Positions 26,520 to 35,287 of a stretch of DNA of 64,000 nucleotides are shown in pieces. The translations under genes were made by a program, and so were the position numbers. The notes under the pieces are model-generated. The model made no database searches. It was not told where the DNA came from and worked only from the letters and a program-made list of their open reading frames with translations. Each line of letters begins with the position of its first letter. Position 1 is the first letter of the stretch. The stretch comes from Clostridium sp. CMCC3677 (GTDB lineage Bacteria; Bacillota; Clostridia; Clostridiales; Clostridiaceae): assembly GCF_023845585.1 (NCBI RefSeq), contig NZ_JAMQHS010000008.1, positions 62,001 to 126,000 of the forward strand, given 5' to 3'.

Positions 26520-26578
26520 GCTATGTTTTAAGTAAATGCTGATATTATACTACAATATCAACACTATTAGAAACACAA
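26520..26578. repeat. Minimal inverted-repeat copy of the MITE family
   Basis: GCTATGTTTTAAGTAAATGC then TGATATTA faces the inverted AATATCAACACTATTAGAAA then CACAAG, leaving almost no core. The ends resemble those of the element at 60036-60252. It begins one base after the ygeY stop codon. Confidence 0.5.
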
Positions 26579-26619
26579 GTTTTAATAAAAAATAAAGAAG
26601 AAATATTGGAGGATTTACA

Positions 26620-27813
26620 ATGAGTATAATGGATAAATATATTGATAAATTAAATAAATTAAATTTTGAGAATATGCATGAGAATGATTTCATGCTAACT
26701 TGGGAGAAGTCTAATGATGAGCTTGAAGCTGTTTTTACAGTAGCAGAAGCTTTAAGAAAGTTAAGAGAAAATAATGTATCTCCAAAGATATTTGATAGTG
26801 GACTTGGAATTTCATTATTTAGGGATAATTCAACAAGAACAAGATTTAGTTTTGCATCTGCATGTAATCTTTTAGGTCTTGAAGTACAAGATTTAGATGA
26901 AGGTAAATCACAAGTGGCACATGGAGAAACAGTAAAAGAAACTGCTAACATGATTTCATTTATGGCAGATGTTATTGGTATTCGTGATGATATGTTTATA
27001 GGAAAAGGTCATACTTATATGCAAAATGTTTCAGAATATGTTAAAGAAGGTAATGAAAATGGAACATTAGAACAAAGACCAACACTTGTTAACTTACAAT
27101 GTGATATAGACCATCCAACACAAGCAATGGCAGATACACTTCATTTAATAAACGAACTTGGTGGTGTTGAAAATTTAAAAGGTAAAAAAGTTGCTATGAC
27201 TTGGGCTTATTCACCATCATATGGTAAGCCACTTTCAGTTCCACAAGGTATTATTGGATTATTAACTAGATTTGGAATGGATGTAGTATTAGCTCACCCA
27301 GAAGGTTATGAAGTTATGGGGGAAGTTGAAGAAGTTGCAAAGAAAAATGCAAAAGAATCAGGTGGATCATTTACAAAAACAAATTCTATGGAAGAAGCAT
27401 TTAAAGATGCTGATATAGTATATCCAAAGAGCTGGGCCCCTTATATTGCAATGGAAAAAAGAACAGATTTATATGCAAAAGGAGATCAAGCTGGTATTGA
27501 TGAACTAGAAAAAGAATTATTAAAACAAAATGCAGATCATATTGATTGGCAATGTACTGAGGAATTAATGAAGCTTACTAAAGATGGCAAGGCTATCTAC
27601 ATGCATTGTTTACCAGCAGATATTACAGGCGTAAGCTGTGAAGTTGGTGAAGTTGATGCTAGTGTATTTGATAGATATAGAAAATCATTATATAAAGAAG
27701 CAAGCTTTAAGCCATATATTATAGCTGCTATGATTTTCCTAAGTAAGGTTAAAAATCCTCAAGAAACTTTAGCTAAATTAGTTGAAAAAGATAAACCACG
27801 TCATTTTGAATAG
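26620..27813 (+). CDS. ygeW: Knotted carbamoyltransferase YgeW
   Basis: Member of the aspartate/ornithine carbamoyltransferase superfamily, YgeW type, with the carbamoyl-phosphate motif DNSTRTRFSF and the second-domain motif MHCLPADITGVSCEVGEV. Its expected role is phosphorolysis of a ureido group of a purine-derived intermediate (2,3-diureidopropionate route), giving carbamoyl phosphate for the carbamate kinase encoded next. Length 397 agrees with E. coli YgeW. The start follows GGAGGATTTACA. A short repeat separates it from ygeY, and a larger inverted repeat follows it. Confidence 0.94.
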   Translation: MSIMDKYIDKLNKLNFENMHENDFMLTWEKSNDELEAVFTVAEALRKLRENNVSPKIFDSGLGISLFRDNSTRTRFSFASACNLLGLEVQDLDEGKSQVAHGETVKETANMISFMADVIGIRDDMFIGKGHTYMQNVSEYVKEGNENGTLEQRPTLVNLQCDIDHPTQAMADTLHLINELGGVENLKGKKVAMTWAYSPSYGKPLSVPQGIIGLLTRFGMDVVLAHPEGYEVMGEVEEVAKKNAKESGGSFTKTNSMEEAFKDADIVYPKSWAPYIAMEKRTDLYAKGDQAGIDELEKELLKQNADHIDWQCTEELMKLTKDGKAIYMHCLPADITGVSCEVGEVDASVFDRYRKSLYKEASFKPYIIAAMIFLSKVKNPQETLAKLVEKDKPRHFE

Positions 27814-27819
27814 AATTAT

Positions 27820-27958
27820 ATTTAGTTGAGAATTGAGAGTGGAAAGTGGAGAGTGAAGGAAAAATTCCAGCATGGAATTTTAAAATATATTATTTTAGAA
27901 AGTTTTTATACTTTCAACCAAAACTATCAACTCTCATCTTTCCACTCTCAACTAAAAA
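27820..27958. repeat. Inverted-repeat element, about 140 bp
   Basis: The left arm TTTAGTTGAGAATTGAGAGT then GGAAAGTGGAGAGTG is mirrored by AACTCTCATCTTTCCACTCT then CAACTAAA at 27929-27956. Inside is a perfect 8-bp hairpin (AAAATTCC/GGAATTTT, 27861-27881). It sits between ygeW and arcC. A further small hairpin (GGTGGC/GCCACT) follows at 27958-27973. Confidence 0.7.
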
Positions 27959-28006
27959 GGTGGCATAGCCACTTTGCTTTAAAACATAGATGTTGAGGTG
28001 AGAAAT

Positions 28007-28939
28007 ATGAAAAAGAAGATTGTAATTGCATTAGGCGGAAATGCATTAGGTAACACTTTAAAAGAACAGATGACTGCTATAAAAACTACTGCCAAAGCAA
28101 TCGTTGATTTAATTGAAGATGGAAATGAAGTTGTTATTTCTCATGGAAATGGTCCACAAGTTGGAATGATAAATGTAGCTATGAGTGAACTTCATAAATT
28201 AGATCCTAAATATTCTATTTGTCCTATGTCAGTTTGTGTTGCTATGAGTCAAGGATATATAGGATATGATTTGCAAAATCAAATTAAAGAAGAATTATTA
28301 AATAGAAATATAAATAAGAATGTCTCAACTATTATTACACAAGTTGAAGTAGAATCAAAGGATAAGGCTTTTAAAAATCCAACTAAGCCAATAGGAAGTT
28401 TCATGACAAAGGAAGAAGCTGATATTGCTATTAAAAATGGAGATAATGTCATCGAGGATTCTGGTAGAGGTTATAGAAGAATAGTAGCATCGCCAAAACC
28501 AGTTAGTATTGTGGAAATAGGAACAATAAAGAGTTTAATTAAAGATGGCCAAGTTGTAATTGCTTGTGGTGGAGGTGGAATTCCTGTTATAAAAGAAGGA
28601 AATCACTTAAAAGGTGTAGGAGCTGTAATTGATAAAGATTTTGCAAGCTGTACACTTGCCAAAGAGCTTGATGCAGACTGTTTAATTATTTTAACTGCTG
28701 TTGAAAAAGTTGCTATAAATTTTGGTAAAGAAAATGAACAATGGTTAGCTGATGTTAATGTAACTGATATGAAAAAGTATTTAGAAGAAGGTCATTTTGC
28801 ACCAGGTTCAATGAAACCAAAGGTAGAAGCTGGAATAGAGTTTGCCTCATCAAAAGAAGGTAGATATTCTTTGATTACTCTTCTTGAAAAAGCAAAGGAT
28901 GGTATAACTGGAAAGACTGGTACTAGAATAAAGTATTAG
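28007..28939 (+). CDS. arcC: Carbamate kinase
   Basis: Transfers phosphate from carbamoyl phosphate to ADP, giving ATP, ammonia and carbon dioxide. The amino-acid-kinase motifs IVIALGGNALG (start), SHGNGPQVG and CGGGGIPVI are present. Length 310 is standard. The in-frame GTG at 27998 lies inside the GAGGTGAG ribosome binding site, so ATG 28007 is used. Placed between ygeW and ygeX, it harvests the carbamoyl phosphate released by YgeW (E. coli counterpart YqeA). This would be a substrate-level ATP-yielding step of purine fermentation. Confidence 0.95.
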   Translation: MKKKIVIALGGNALGNTLKEQMTAIKTTAKAIVDLIEDGNEVVISHGNGPQVGMINVAMSELHKLDPKYSICPMSVCVAMSQGYIGYDLQNQIKEELLNRNINKNVSTIITQVEVESKDKAFKNPTKPIGSFMTKEEADIAIKNGDNVIEDSGRGYRRIVASPKPVSIVEIGTIKSLIKDGQVVIACGGGGIPVIKEGNHLKGVGAVIDKDFASCTLAKELDADCLIILTAVEKVAINFGKENEQWLADVNVTDMKKYLEEGHFAPGSMKPKVEAGIEFASSKEGRYSLITLLEKAKDGITGKTGTRIKY

Positions 28940-28975
28940 TAGGCTTTAAATAAACATTAACTGGAGGGGTAAATA

Positions 28976-30184
28976 ATGGAAAATATAGAGTGGAAAAAAA
29001 ATCAACTACCTAAAACTAATAATGAAAATTTACTAGATTTCTTAAATAAAGATGAGATAAGTAAAGCTAGAGATTTTCATAAAAGTTTTCCTCAATATAA
29101 GGAAACACCATTAGTTAGTTTAGAAAATTTAAGTAAGGATATAGGATTAGGTGGTATTTATATAAAAGACGAATCATATAGATTTGGATTAAATGCATTT
29201 AAAGTGTTAGGTGGTTCTTTTGCCATGGCAAAATACATGGCACAAAAATTAAATAGAGATATATCTGAATTACCTTATGAAAAGTTAATTTCACCAGAGC
29301 TTAGAGAAGAACTTGGAGAAATTACATTTGTAACAGCTACAGATGGAAATCATGGAAGAGGAGTAGCTTGGACTGCCAATAAGTTAAAACAAAAATCAGT
29401 AGTTTATATGCCAAAAGGATCATCAAAAACAAGATTAGAAAATATAAGAAAAGAAGGAGCAGAAGCTTCTATAACTGATATGAATTATGATGATGCAGTA
29501 AGACTTGCAGCTAAATATGCAGATGAAAATAATGGAGTAGTTATACAAGATACTGCATGGGAAGGCTACGAAGAAATTCCAGCTTGGATAATGCAAGGAT
29601 ATGGAACTATGGGACTTGAAGCATTAAATCAATTAACTGAATATGGAGTTGAAAGACCAACTCATATATTTATACAAGCTGGTGTAGGTTCTTTAGCAGG
29701 TGCAATACAAGGATTCTTTGCTTCTGTATTTAAGGGGAACTGTCCTAAAACAGTAATAGTAGAATCAAACTTAGCAGATTGCTTATACAAATCAGCAAAA
29801 GCTAATGATGGAAATTTAATAGCTGTAGGCGGAGAAATGCAAACAATAATGGCTGGATTAGCTTGTGGAGAAGCAAATACAATTGGTTGGAAAGTTTTAA
29901 AAGAGTACTCTGACACATTTGTTTCATCACCAGATTATGTTGCAGCAAATGGTATGAGAATACTTGGTAATTCATTAAGAGGAGATAAAAAGGTTATTTC
30001 AGGTGAATCAGGTGCTGTTACTTCAGGATTACTTTATGAAATAATGAAAAATGATAAATATAAAGATTTAAAAGAATCATTAGAATTAGATGAAAATTCA
30101 AAAGTATTATTATTTAGTACAGAGGGAGATACAGATCCAGATAAGTATAAAGAGATAGTTTGGAGAGGCCAATATAATAAATAA
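28976..30184 (+). CDS. dpaL: Diaminopropionate ammonia-lyase (YgeX)
   Basis: PLP enzyme that converts 2,3-diaminopropionate to pyruvate and two ammonia. The PLP lysine lies in RFGLNAFKVLGGS (about residue 75), and ATDGNHGRGVAW binds substrate; a glycine-rich loop QAGVGSLAGAIQG contacts the phosphate. Length 402 agrees with E. coli YgeX. In the anaerobic purine route this is the pyruvate-producing step. It follows arcC after 36 bases with GGAGGGG as ribosome binding site. The reaction releases 2-aminoacrylate, the substrate of RidA encoded further down the operon. Confidence 0.95.
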   Translation: MENIEWKKNQLPKTNNENLLDFLNKDEISKARDFHKSFPQYKETPLVSLENLSKDIGLGGIYIKDESYRFGLNAFKVLGGSFAMAKYMAQKLNRDISELPYEKLISPELREELGEITFVTATDGNHGRGVAWTANKLKQKSVVYMPKGSSKTRLENIRKEGAEASITDMNYDDAVRLAAKYADENNGVVIQDTAWEGYEEIPAWIMQGYGTMGLEALNQLTEYGVERPTHIFIQAGVGSLAGAIQGFFASVFKGNCPKTVIVESNLADCLYKSAKANDGNLIAVGGEMQTIMAGLACGEANTIGWKVLKEYSDTFVSSPDYVAANGMRILGNSLRGDKKVISGESGAVTSGLLYEIMKNDKYKDLKESLELDENSKVLLFSTEGDTDPDKYKEIVWRGQYNK

Positions 30185-30210
30185 AAAATTAAGTTAAAGA
30201 GGGTGGCACA

Positions 30211-31542
30211 ATGCTATTAGTTGGGAATGGAAGGGTAATAACTCAAGATAATAAAGAACCCTATTTAGAAGATGGTTGTATTGCAATAAAAGACAATATG
30301 ATACTAGAAGTTGGTAATACAGATGAGCTAAAAGCAAAATATAAATATTATGAGTTTATAGATGCAGAGGAAAAAGTTATAATGCCAGGATTAATAAATA
30401 CTCATCATCATATATATAGCGCATTTGCAAGGGGACTAACATTAAATAATCCGCTATCAAAAAGTCTTGTTGATATTCTTGAAAATGTTTGGTGGAAAAT
30501 AGATAAGAAGTTAACATTAGAAGATGTTAAATATAGTGCTTATACAACTTTAATTGAGTGTGTTAAAGATGGTGTTACAACTGTATTTGATCATCATGCT
30601 AGTCCTATGTCAGCAAGTAGAAGTTTATTTACTATAGCAGATGCAGCTACTCATTTAGGTATTAGAGGGGTTTATGCTTATGAAGTTTCCGATAGAGATG
30701 GAGAGAAAATTCTAAATGAAGGTATAGAAGAAAACGTTAACTTTATTAAGGCATCAAATGAAAGAGAAGATGATATGGTAAAAGGCATGTTTGGAATGCA
30801 CGCTTCATTTACTCTTAGTGATGATAGTTTAAAAAAATGTGTTAATAGTTTGGAAGGCCTTGATATAGGATATCATATTCATGCAGCAGAAGGAATCGAT
30901 GATTTAAATCATTGTTTAAAAAGCAGCAGCAAGAGAGTAATAGAGAGATTAAATGATTTTGGAATATTGGGAGAAAAAACAATATGTGCTCATTGCATTC
31001 ACATAAATAAAAGGGAAATTGATATTTTAAAAGAAACTAATACTAATGTAGTTAATAATCCAGAATCAAATATGGGAAATGCTGTTGGGTGTGCCCCGGT
31101 AATAGAAATGATGAAAAATGAAGTAGTAGTTGGTCTTGGCACTGATGGATATACATCAGATATGTTTGAATCAATGAAGGTTGAAAATATAATTCATAAA
31201 CACAATTTAAGTGATTCTAATGTAGGGTTTGTAGAAACTAATAAAATGCTATTTGAAAACAATAGAAATATAGCATCTAAGTATTTTAAAAAACCACTTG
31301 GAATATTAAAAGAAGGAGCATATGCTGATTTAATAATTGTTGATTATAATCCATTGACACCTATGAATGAAAATAATTTAAATGGTCATATAATGTTTGG
31401 TATGAGTGGAAGATGTGTGGATACAACAATAATTAATGGAAAAGTTATAATGCAAAATAGAAAAATTATGACATTAGATGAAAAAGAAACATTAAAAAAA
31501 TCAAGAAAAGTAGCACGAAAATTATGGGAAAAATTAAAATAG
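30211..31542 (+). CDS. ssnA: Amidohydrolase SsnA
   Basis: Metal-dependent amidohydrolase, SsnA type, related to chlorohydrolases and guanine deaminases. The metal-binding NTHHHIYSAF (about residues 65-74) and the later HIHAAEG, HCIHI and LGTDGYTSDM motifs are all present. Length 443 is normal. SsnA is a regular member of the selenium/purine gene set; the exact substrate has not been firmly fixed, and ring opening or deamination of a purine intermediate are both possible. Ribosome binding site GAGGGTGG. 40 bases separate its stop from the true start of the next gene. Confidence 0.9.
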   Translation: MLLVGNGRVITQDNKEPYLEDGCIAIKDNMILEVGNTDELKAKYKYYEFIDAEEKVIMPGLINTHHHIYSAFARGLTLNNPLSKSLVDILENVWWKIDKKLTLEDVKYSAYTTLIECVKDGVTTVFDHHASPMSASRSLFTIADAATHLGIRGVYAYEVSDRDGEKILNEGIEENVNFIKASNEREDDMVKGMFGMHASFTLSDDSLKKCVNSLEGLDIGYHIHAAEGIDDLNHCLKSSSKRVIERLNDFGILGEKTICAHCIHINKREIDILKETNTNVVNNPESNMGNAVGCAPVIEMMKNEVVVGLGTDGYTSDMFESMKVENIIHKHNLSDSNVGFVETNKMLFENNRNIASKYFKKPLGILKEGAYADLIIVDYNPLTPMNENNLNGHIMFGMSGRCVDTTIINGKVIMQNRKIMTLDEKETLKKSRKVARKLWEKLK

Positions 31543-31582
31543 TAGATTAATCTATATGAGGTTTTATAGGGGGAACAGTATT

Positions 31583-32671
31583 ATGGCAAATTTAAAAGTT
31601 AATATACTCGGAATGGAGTTTGATAACCCAATATTCACAGCAGCGGGACCTGGTGCAAAGGATGGAGAATTATGTATTTTAGCAGTAAAGGGAGGTGCTG
31701 GTGGATTAGTTACAAAAACAATATCTGAAAAGCCAGCAGATGTTCCAAGACCTTGTATGGCAAAAACCAATGCAGGTTTTTTAAATACAGAACTTTGGTC
31801 AGAACTTCCAAAAGAGCAATGGATAGAAAAAGAATATAAAAGAGCAAAAGAAGCTGGAGTACCAATGATAATTAGTATGGGATATACTGCAGATCAAATA
31901 AAAAAAGTTGCACCTTTAGTAAAACCATATGCAGATGCTGTTGAGCTATCAACTCATTATGTTGGAACTGATATTGCTCCAATAGTTGATGCAATGAAAG
32001 CAGCAAAAGCAGCACTTGACTGTCCTGTATTTATGAAAATGAGTCCTCATACAGATATTCAAAAAATAGCTAAAGCATTAGAAGATGCAGGTGCAGATGG
32101 ACTTGTAATGATAAATTCAGTAGGACCTTGTATGGCAATTGATGTGGAAACAGGATATCCAATTATGGGAAGTCAAACAGGATATGGATGGTTATCAGGT
32201 TCATCAGTAAAACCAGTAGCTATTAGAAATATTTATGATGCTTCTAAGGTAATAAAGATACCAATAATAGGAGTAGGAGGAATTACTTGTGGAAGAGATG
32301 CTGCTGAAATGTTAATGGCAGGAGCACAATCTGTACAAGTATGCACAGAAGCTATTTTAAAAGGACCAAGTATTTATGGAAAAATTGCTAAGGAATTAAA
32401 CGACTTTTTAGATAGTCATGGATATAAAGATGTAAATGAGATAATAGGACTTGCTCATAAAAAATGTGAGGAAAGAAACTTCAGAACAGAGTCAATAGCA
32501 CCTACTGTAAAAGAAGATGTTTGTATAAAATGTGGGATTTGTAAAACAAGTTGTGTATATGATGCAATAGAAGTTTCAAATAAGCTAATCATTGATAGTA
32601 AGAAATGTTTTGGATGTGGATTATGTGTAACTAGATGTCCTAAAAATGCATTATCAATGCAATATAATTAA
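31583..32671 (+). CDS. Dihydropyrimidine/dihydroorotate dehydrogenase-like flavoprotein with two [4Fe-4S] sites (PreA-like)
   Basis: An FMN TIM-barrel of the dihydroorotate/dihydropyrimidine dehydrogenase family (residues 1-290; GPGAKDGEL, NSVGP, GVGGITCGRDAAEM) is followed by a ferredoxin domain with CIKCGICKTSC and CFGCGLCVTRC. It lacks the NAD(P)H-binding partner (PreT) of bacterial dihydropyrimidine dehydrogenase, and none is adjacent. In E. coli the purine set contains YgfK, whose N-terminus is also dihydroorotate-dehydrogenase-like; this protein may fill that reductive role using ferredoxin. The annotated frame opens at 31556, but ATG 31583 behind AGGGGGAA is the likely start (362 residues). 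Confidence 0.82.
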   Translation: MANLKVNILGMEFDNPIFTAAGPGAKDGELCILAVKGGAGGLVTKTISEKPADVPRPCMAKTNAGFLNTELWSELPKEQWIEKEYKRAKEAGVPMIISMGYTADQIKKVAPLVKPYADAVELSTHYVGTDIAPIVDAMKAAKAALDCPVFMKMSPHTDIQKIAKALEDAGADGLVMINSVGPCMAIDVETGYPIMGSQTGYGWLSGSSVKPVAIRNIYDASKVIKIPIIGVGGITCGRDAAEMLMAGAQSVQVCTEAILKGPSIYGKIAKELNDFLDSHGYKDVNEIIGLAHKKCEERNFRTESIAPTVKEDVCIKCGICKTSCVYDAIEVSNKLIIDSKKCFGCGLCVTRCPKNALSMQYN

Positions 32672-32691
32672 AAGTAAAAGGAGAATTTATT

Positions 32692-33066
32692 ATGAAGAAA
32701 ATAATTAATACACCAAATGCACCAGAAGCAATTGGACCATATTCACAAGGAGTAATTATAGATAAGTTAGTATATACATCTGGTCAATTACCTATAAATC
32801 CAAAGACAAAGGTATTAGAAACAGAAATAAAAAAGGCAACTAAGCAAAGTATAGAAAATTGTAAAGCTATTTTGGAAGACGCAGGAACAAATCTTGACAA
32901 TGTAATTAAAACTACAGTTTTTGTAAAAGATCTAAATGATTTTTCAGCTGTAAATGAAGTATACGCAAAATTTTTTACACAAAATTTCCCCGCAAGAAGT
33001 TGTGTGCAAATTGCTAAATTACCTATGGACGCTCCAGTAGAAATAGAAGTAATTGCTACATTATAA
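32692..33066 (+). CDS. ridA: RidA-family enamine/imine deaminase
   Basis: A 124-residue RidA protein; hydrolyses 2-aminoacrylate and related imines to keto acids. The substrate arginine lies in FPARSCVQIAKLPMDAPVEIE, the diagnostic C-terminal block, and NAPEAIGPYSQG is the usual N-terminus. It is the last gene of the ygeY operon, four genes after the diaminopropionate ammonia-lyase whose reaction makes 2-aminoacrylate, so a dedicated detoxifying or pathway role is likely. The stop codon lies in a 20-bp hairpin stem. Confidence 0.93.
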   Translation: MKKIINTPNAPEAIGPYSQGVIIDKLVYTSGQLPINPKTKVLETEIKKATKQSIENCKAILEDAGTNLDNVIKTTVFVKDLNDFSAVNEVYAKFFTQNFPARSCVQIAKLPMDAPVEIEVIATL

Positions 33067-33110
33067 TTAATATGATGAGGTGGAATATCTACCTCATCAT
33101 ATTAATTATA
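33062..33110. terminator. Long perfect hairpin at end of ridA
   Basis: TATAATTAATATGATGAGGT pairs over all 20 bases with the segment at 33091-33110; the loop is 9 bases. There is no T run afterwards, so it may stabilise a 3' end or act as a weak terminator. Confidence 0.65.
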
Positions 33111-33124
33111 ATAGGAATTTAACT

Positions 33125-33202
33125 ATGTATAAAAATATATTAATTACAGGAAAAATACAGTGCGGAAAAAGCACATTAATTAACAAAATACTTGATGAAT
33201 AA
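33125..33202 (+). pseudogene. P-loop NTPase fragment (25 codons)
   Basis: ATG 33125 to TAA 33200 encodes MYKNILITGKIQCGKSTLIN followed by KILDE. This is the N-terminal strand and Walker A motif (GKIQCGKST) of a small nucleoside triphosphatase (THEP1 or MobB-like), ending where the protein should go on for about 150 residues. The ribosome binding site is weak. Most likely a decayed gene, less likely a real micropeptide. It is bracketed by two long hairpins. Confidence 0.5.
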
Positions 33203-33222
33203 TAAAGATACTAAAAATTATT

Positions 33223-33279
33223 AGGCACATGAAAGATAATAAGTCCTTTTACTAATGACTTATTATCTTTCATGTGCCT
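33223..33279. terminator. Long perfect hairpin, 23-bp stem
   Basis: The arm at 33223-33245 (AGGCACATGAAAGATAATAA then GTC) is the exact reverse complement of 33257-33279, with an 11-base loop. It has the form of a strong bidirectional terminator or of a relic inverted repeat; no long T run follows. Confidence 0.7.
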
Positions 33280-33353
33280 TAATTATTAAACATTCTAAAT
33301 TTAACATACCTTTTTACATTTCTTAATACATAAATTCACTTATAAAGCTAAAA

Positions 33354-33450
33354 TTATCAAAGTGATAAAAATGTTATCTTTTTGATAATTTTAATAGATA
33401 TCTTATAGAATAATATGCAATTTGATCATTTTAAATTACCAAAATGATAA
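33354..33450. promoter_or_regulatory. Three activator palindromes upstream of permease-xdh operon
   Basis: TTATCAAAGTGATAA (33354), TTATCTTTTTGATAA (33374) and TTACCAAAATGATAA (33436) lie 150-250 bases upstream of the -24/-12 promoter at 33603. The first two are on the same helix face range (20-base spacing). Confidence 0.65.
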
Positions 33451-33602
33451 AAATATATATGTTGAAAATTTAAATTTTCAATGAATATATAAACAATTAC
33501 TTAAATTTTCAAAATTTTTCATTAGATAAGAAAAAATACGGTTAAATTAATTAATAAATAATAGAAAATTAGTGTAAAAACGCGAAAAAATCAAATCTAA
33601 CT

Positions 33603-33620
33603 TTGGCATGAAATATGCTA
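33603..33620 (+). promoter_or_regulatory. Sigma-54 promoter of purine permease-xdh-hyuA operon
   Basis: TTGGCATGAAATATGCTA has GG (33605-33606) and GC (33617-33618) 10 bases apart. The leader to the first gene is unusually long, about 260 bases, and contains the perfect palindrome GATAACGTTATC at 33785-33796. Confidence 0.85.
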
Positions 33621-33889
33621 CTTACTAGTAATAAAATGAACATCAAAAATAAGTAAAATTTAAGGTAGTTCTTATATTACAGTTAAAAATACAGATAGTA
33701 GTAAGGTGAAAATATAAAAACAGTTAATTATAGTGAGAGATTTTAGATTTTTTTTATAATGGTGTAAATTTAGATATTACATAAGATAACGTTATCATAG
33801 GCGAAAAAGTGGATTATGAGATATTTATTAAATATAGAAAAATATAATGAGATTAACTTTAATAGAATTAATTGAAGGGATTTGAAAGT

Positions 33890-35287
33890 ATGAGAGAAAA
33901 GGATGGGGCTAATTTAATACCTGCAGTTGATAAAAAAATACCTTTTTCAAAGGCATGGATATTTTCACTTCAACATGTAATGTCAATGTGTGCGGGTGCA
34001 GTAGCTGTTCCACTTATGATTGGAGAAGCAGCAGGTTTAAATGATTTAGAGATAGTTTTTCTTATAAATGCAGGGTTATTTATGGCTGGAATAGGTACTC
34101 TGATTCAAGGGTGTGGTCTAAAAAATATTGCAGGAGCTAAAATACCGGTTATAGAAGGTACAAGCTTTGCGGCAGTATCTGGAATTCTTGCAATTATTGC
34201 AGGAGCTCATGGTGATAAGCATCTGGCAATGACAACTGTTTTTGGATCAGTAATTATAGCAGGATTATTTTGTTTTATTATATCACCTGTGTTTGGTAAA
34301 TTAATAAAATTTTTTCCAAAGGTAGTTACAGGAACAGTTGTGTTAGTAATAGGTATTTCTATAATGCCAGTAGGCATAAAATGGATAACTGGAGGAATAG
34401 CCAAACCAGCAACTACGCAAGAGGTGGGATTAGCATTAGCAGTTCTAGTTATAACTCTATTGTTATTTAAATATATAAAAGGAATTTGGAATAGTGCAGC
34501 AATACTTTTTTCTATAGTAATAGGAACTTTATTAGCTATGGTCTTCGGAATGGATGATTTTAGTAAAGTTAAAGATGCAGCTTGGTTTAGTTTAAATGTA
34601 CCTTTAAAATTTGGAATGCCTACATTTAATATATCAGCAATAATTTCTATGATTCTAATAATGCTTGTTTTAATGACTGAATCAGTTGGAAACATGATAG
34701 CAATACATGAAATAACAGACAAGGAAGTTACTGAAGAAAATATAAGGAAAGGTTTAGCAGGAGATGGTATTTCAACATTTTTGGCAGGTATATTTAATAC
34801 TTTTCCAATTACACCATTTGCTCAGAATACAGGTCTTGTTGGATTAACAAATATAAAATCTAGATTTATAGGCATTTATGCAGGAATAATTCTTTTAATA
34901 TTAAGCTTTACACCAAAATTTGCTGCAACGATGGGTGCTATACCGAAGCCAGTACTAGGTGGTGTGGGATTTGCAATGTTTGGAATGGTTCTAGTTGGAG
35001 GAATAAAAACACTATCAAAAGTGAATTTCGATGGAAATAAAAATTCAGTAATAGTTGCTGTTAGTATAGGACTTTCAATGATACCATTAGCTAATTTAAC
35101 GTTTTATGATAATTTTCCAACATGGGTGCAAACAATTTTTCATAGTGGGATAACTACAGGAAGTATATCTGCAATTTTATTAAATATATTTTTTAATGTA
35201 ATAGGAAATGAGAATAAAGAAGAAACAGTAGTTAATAAAATTAAGGATGTATATATAGGTAACGAACCAGTAGAAATACATCAGTAA
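33890..35287 (+). CDS. NCS2-family purine (xanthine/urate) permease
   Basis: Membrane transporter of the nucleobase-cation symporter 2 family with about 12-14 helices. The motif QHVMSMCAGAVAVPLMIG in helix 1, the substrate region GTSFAAVSGI and the TESVGNMIAI segment of the purine branch are visible. Length 465 from ATG 33890, which has AAGGGA upstream; the in-frame TTG at 33872 precedes that site and is unlikely. It leads an operon with a molybdenum hydroxylase, so uptake of xanthine, urate or a similar oxopurine is inferred. A second NCS2 permease is encoded at 44653. Confidence 0.9.
   Translation: MREKDGANLIPAVDKKIPFSKAWIFSLQHVMSMCAGAVAVPLMIGEAAGLNDLEIVFLINAGLFMAGIGTLIQGCGLKNIAGAKIPVIEGTSFAAVSGILAIIAGAHGDKHLAMTTVFGSVIIAGLFCFIISPVFGKLIKFFPKVVTGTVVLVIGISIMPVGIKWITGGIAKPATTQEVGLALAVLVITLLLFKYIKGIWNSAAILFSIVIGTLLAMVFGMDDFSKVKDAAWFSLNVPLKFGMPTFNISAIISMILIMLVLMTESVGNMIAIHEITDKEVTEENIRKGLAGDGISTFLAGIFNTFPITPFAQNTGLVGLTNIKSRFIGIYAGIILLILSFTPKFAATMGAIPKPVLGGVGFAMFGMVLVGGIKTLSKVNFDGNKNSVIVAVSIGLSMIPLANLTFYDNFPTWVQTIFHSGITTGSISAILLNIFFNVIGNENKEETVVNKIKDVYIGNEPVEIHQ

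Noticed and set aside
34207-34722. 171-codon open frame on the minus strand inside the purine permease gene
   Set aside because: It lies entirely antisense to a well-conserved membrane protein, has no ribosome binding site, and its composition is the mirror of the permease codons.
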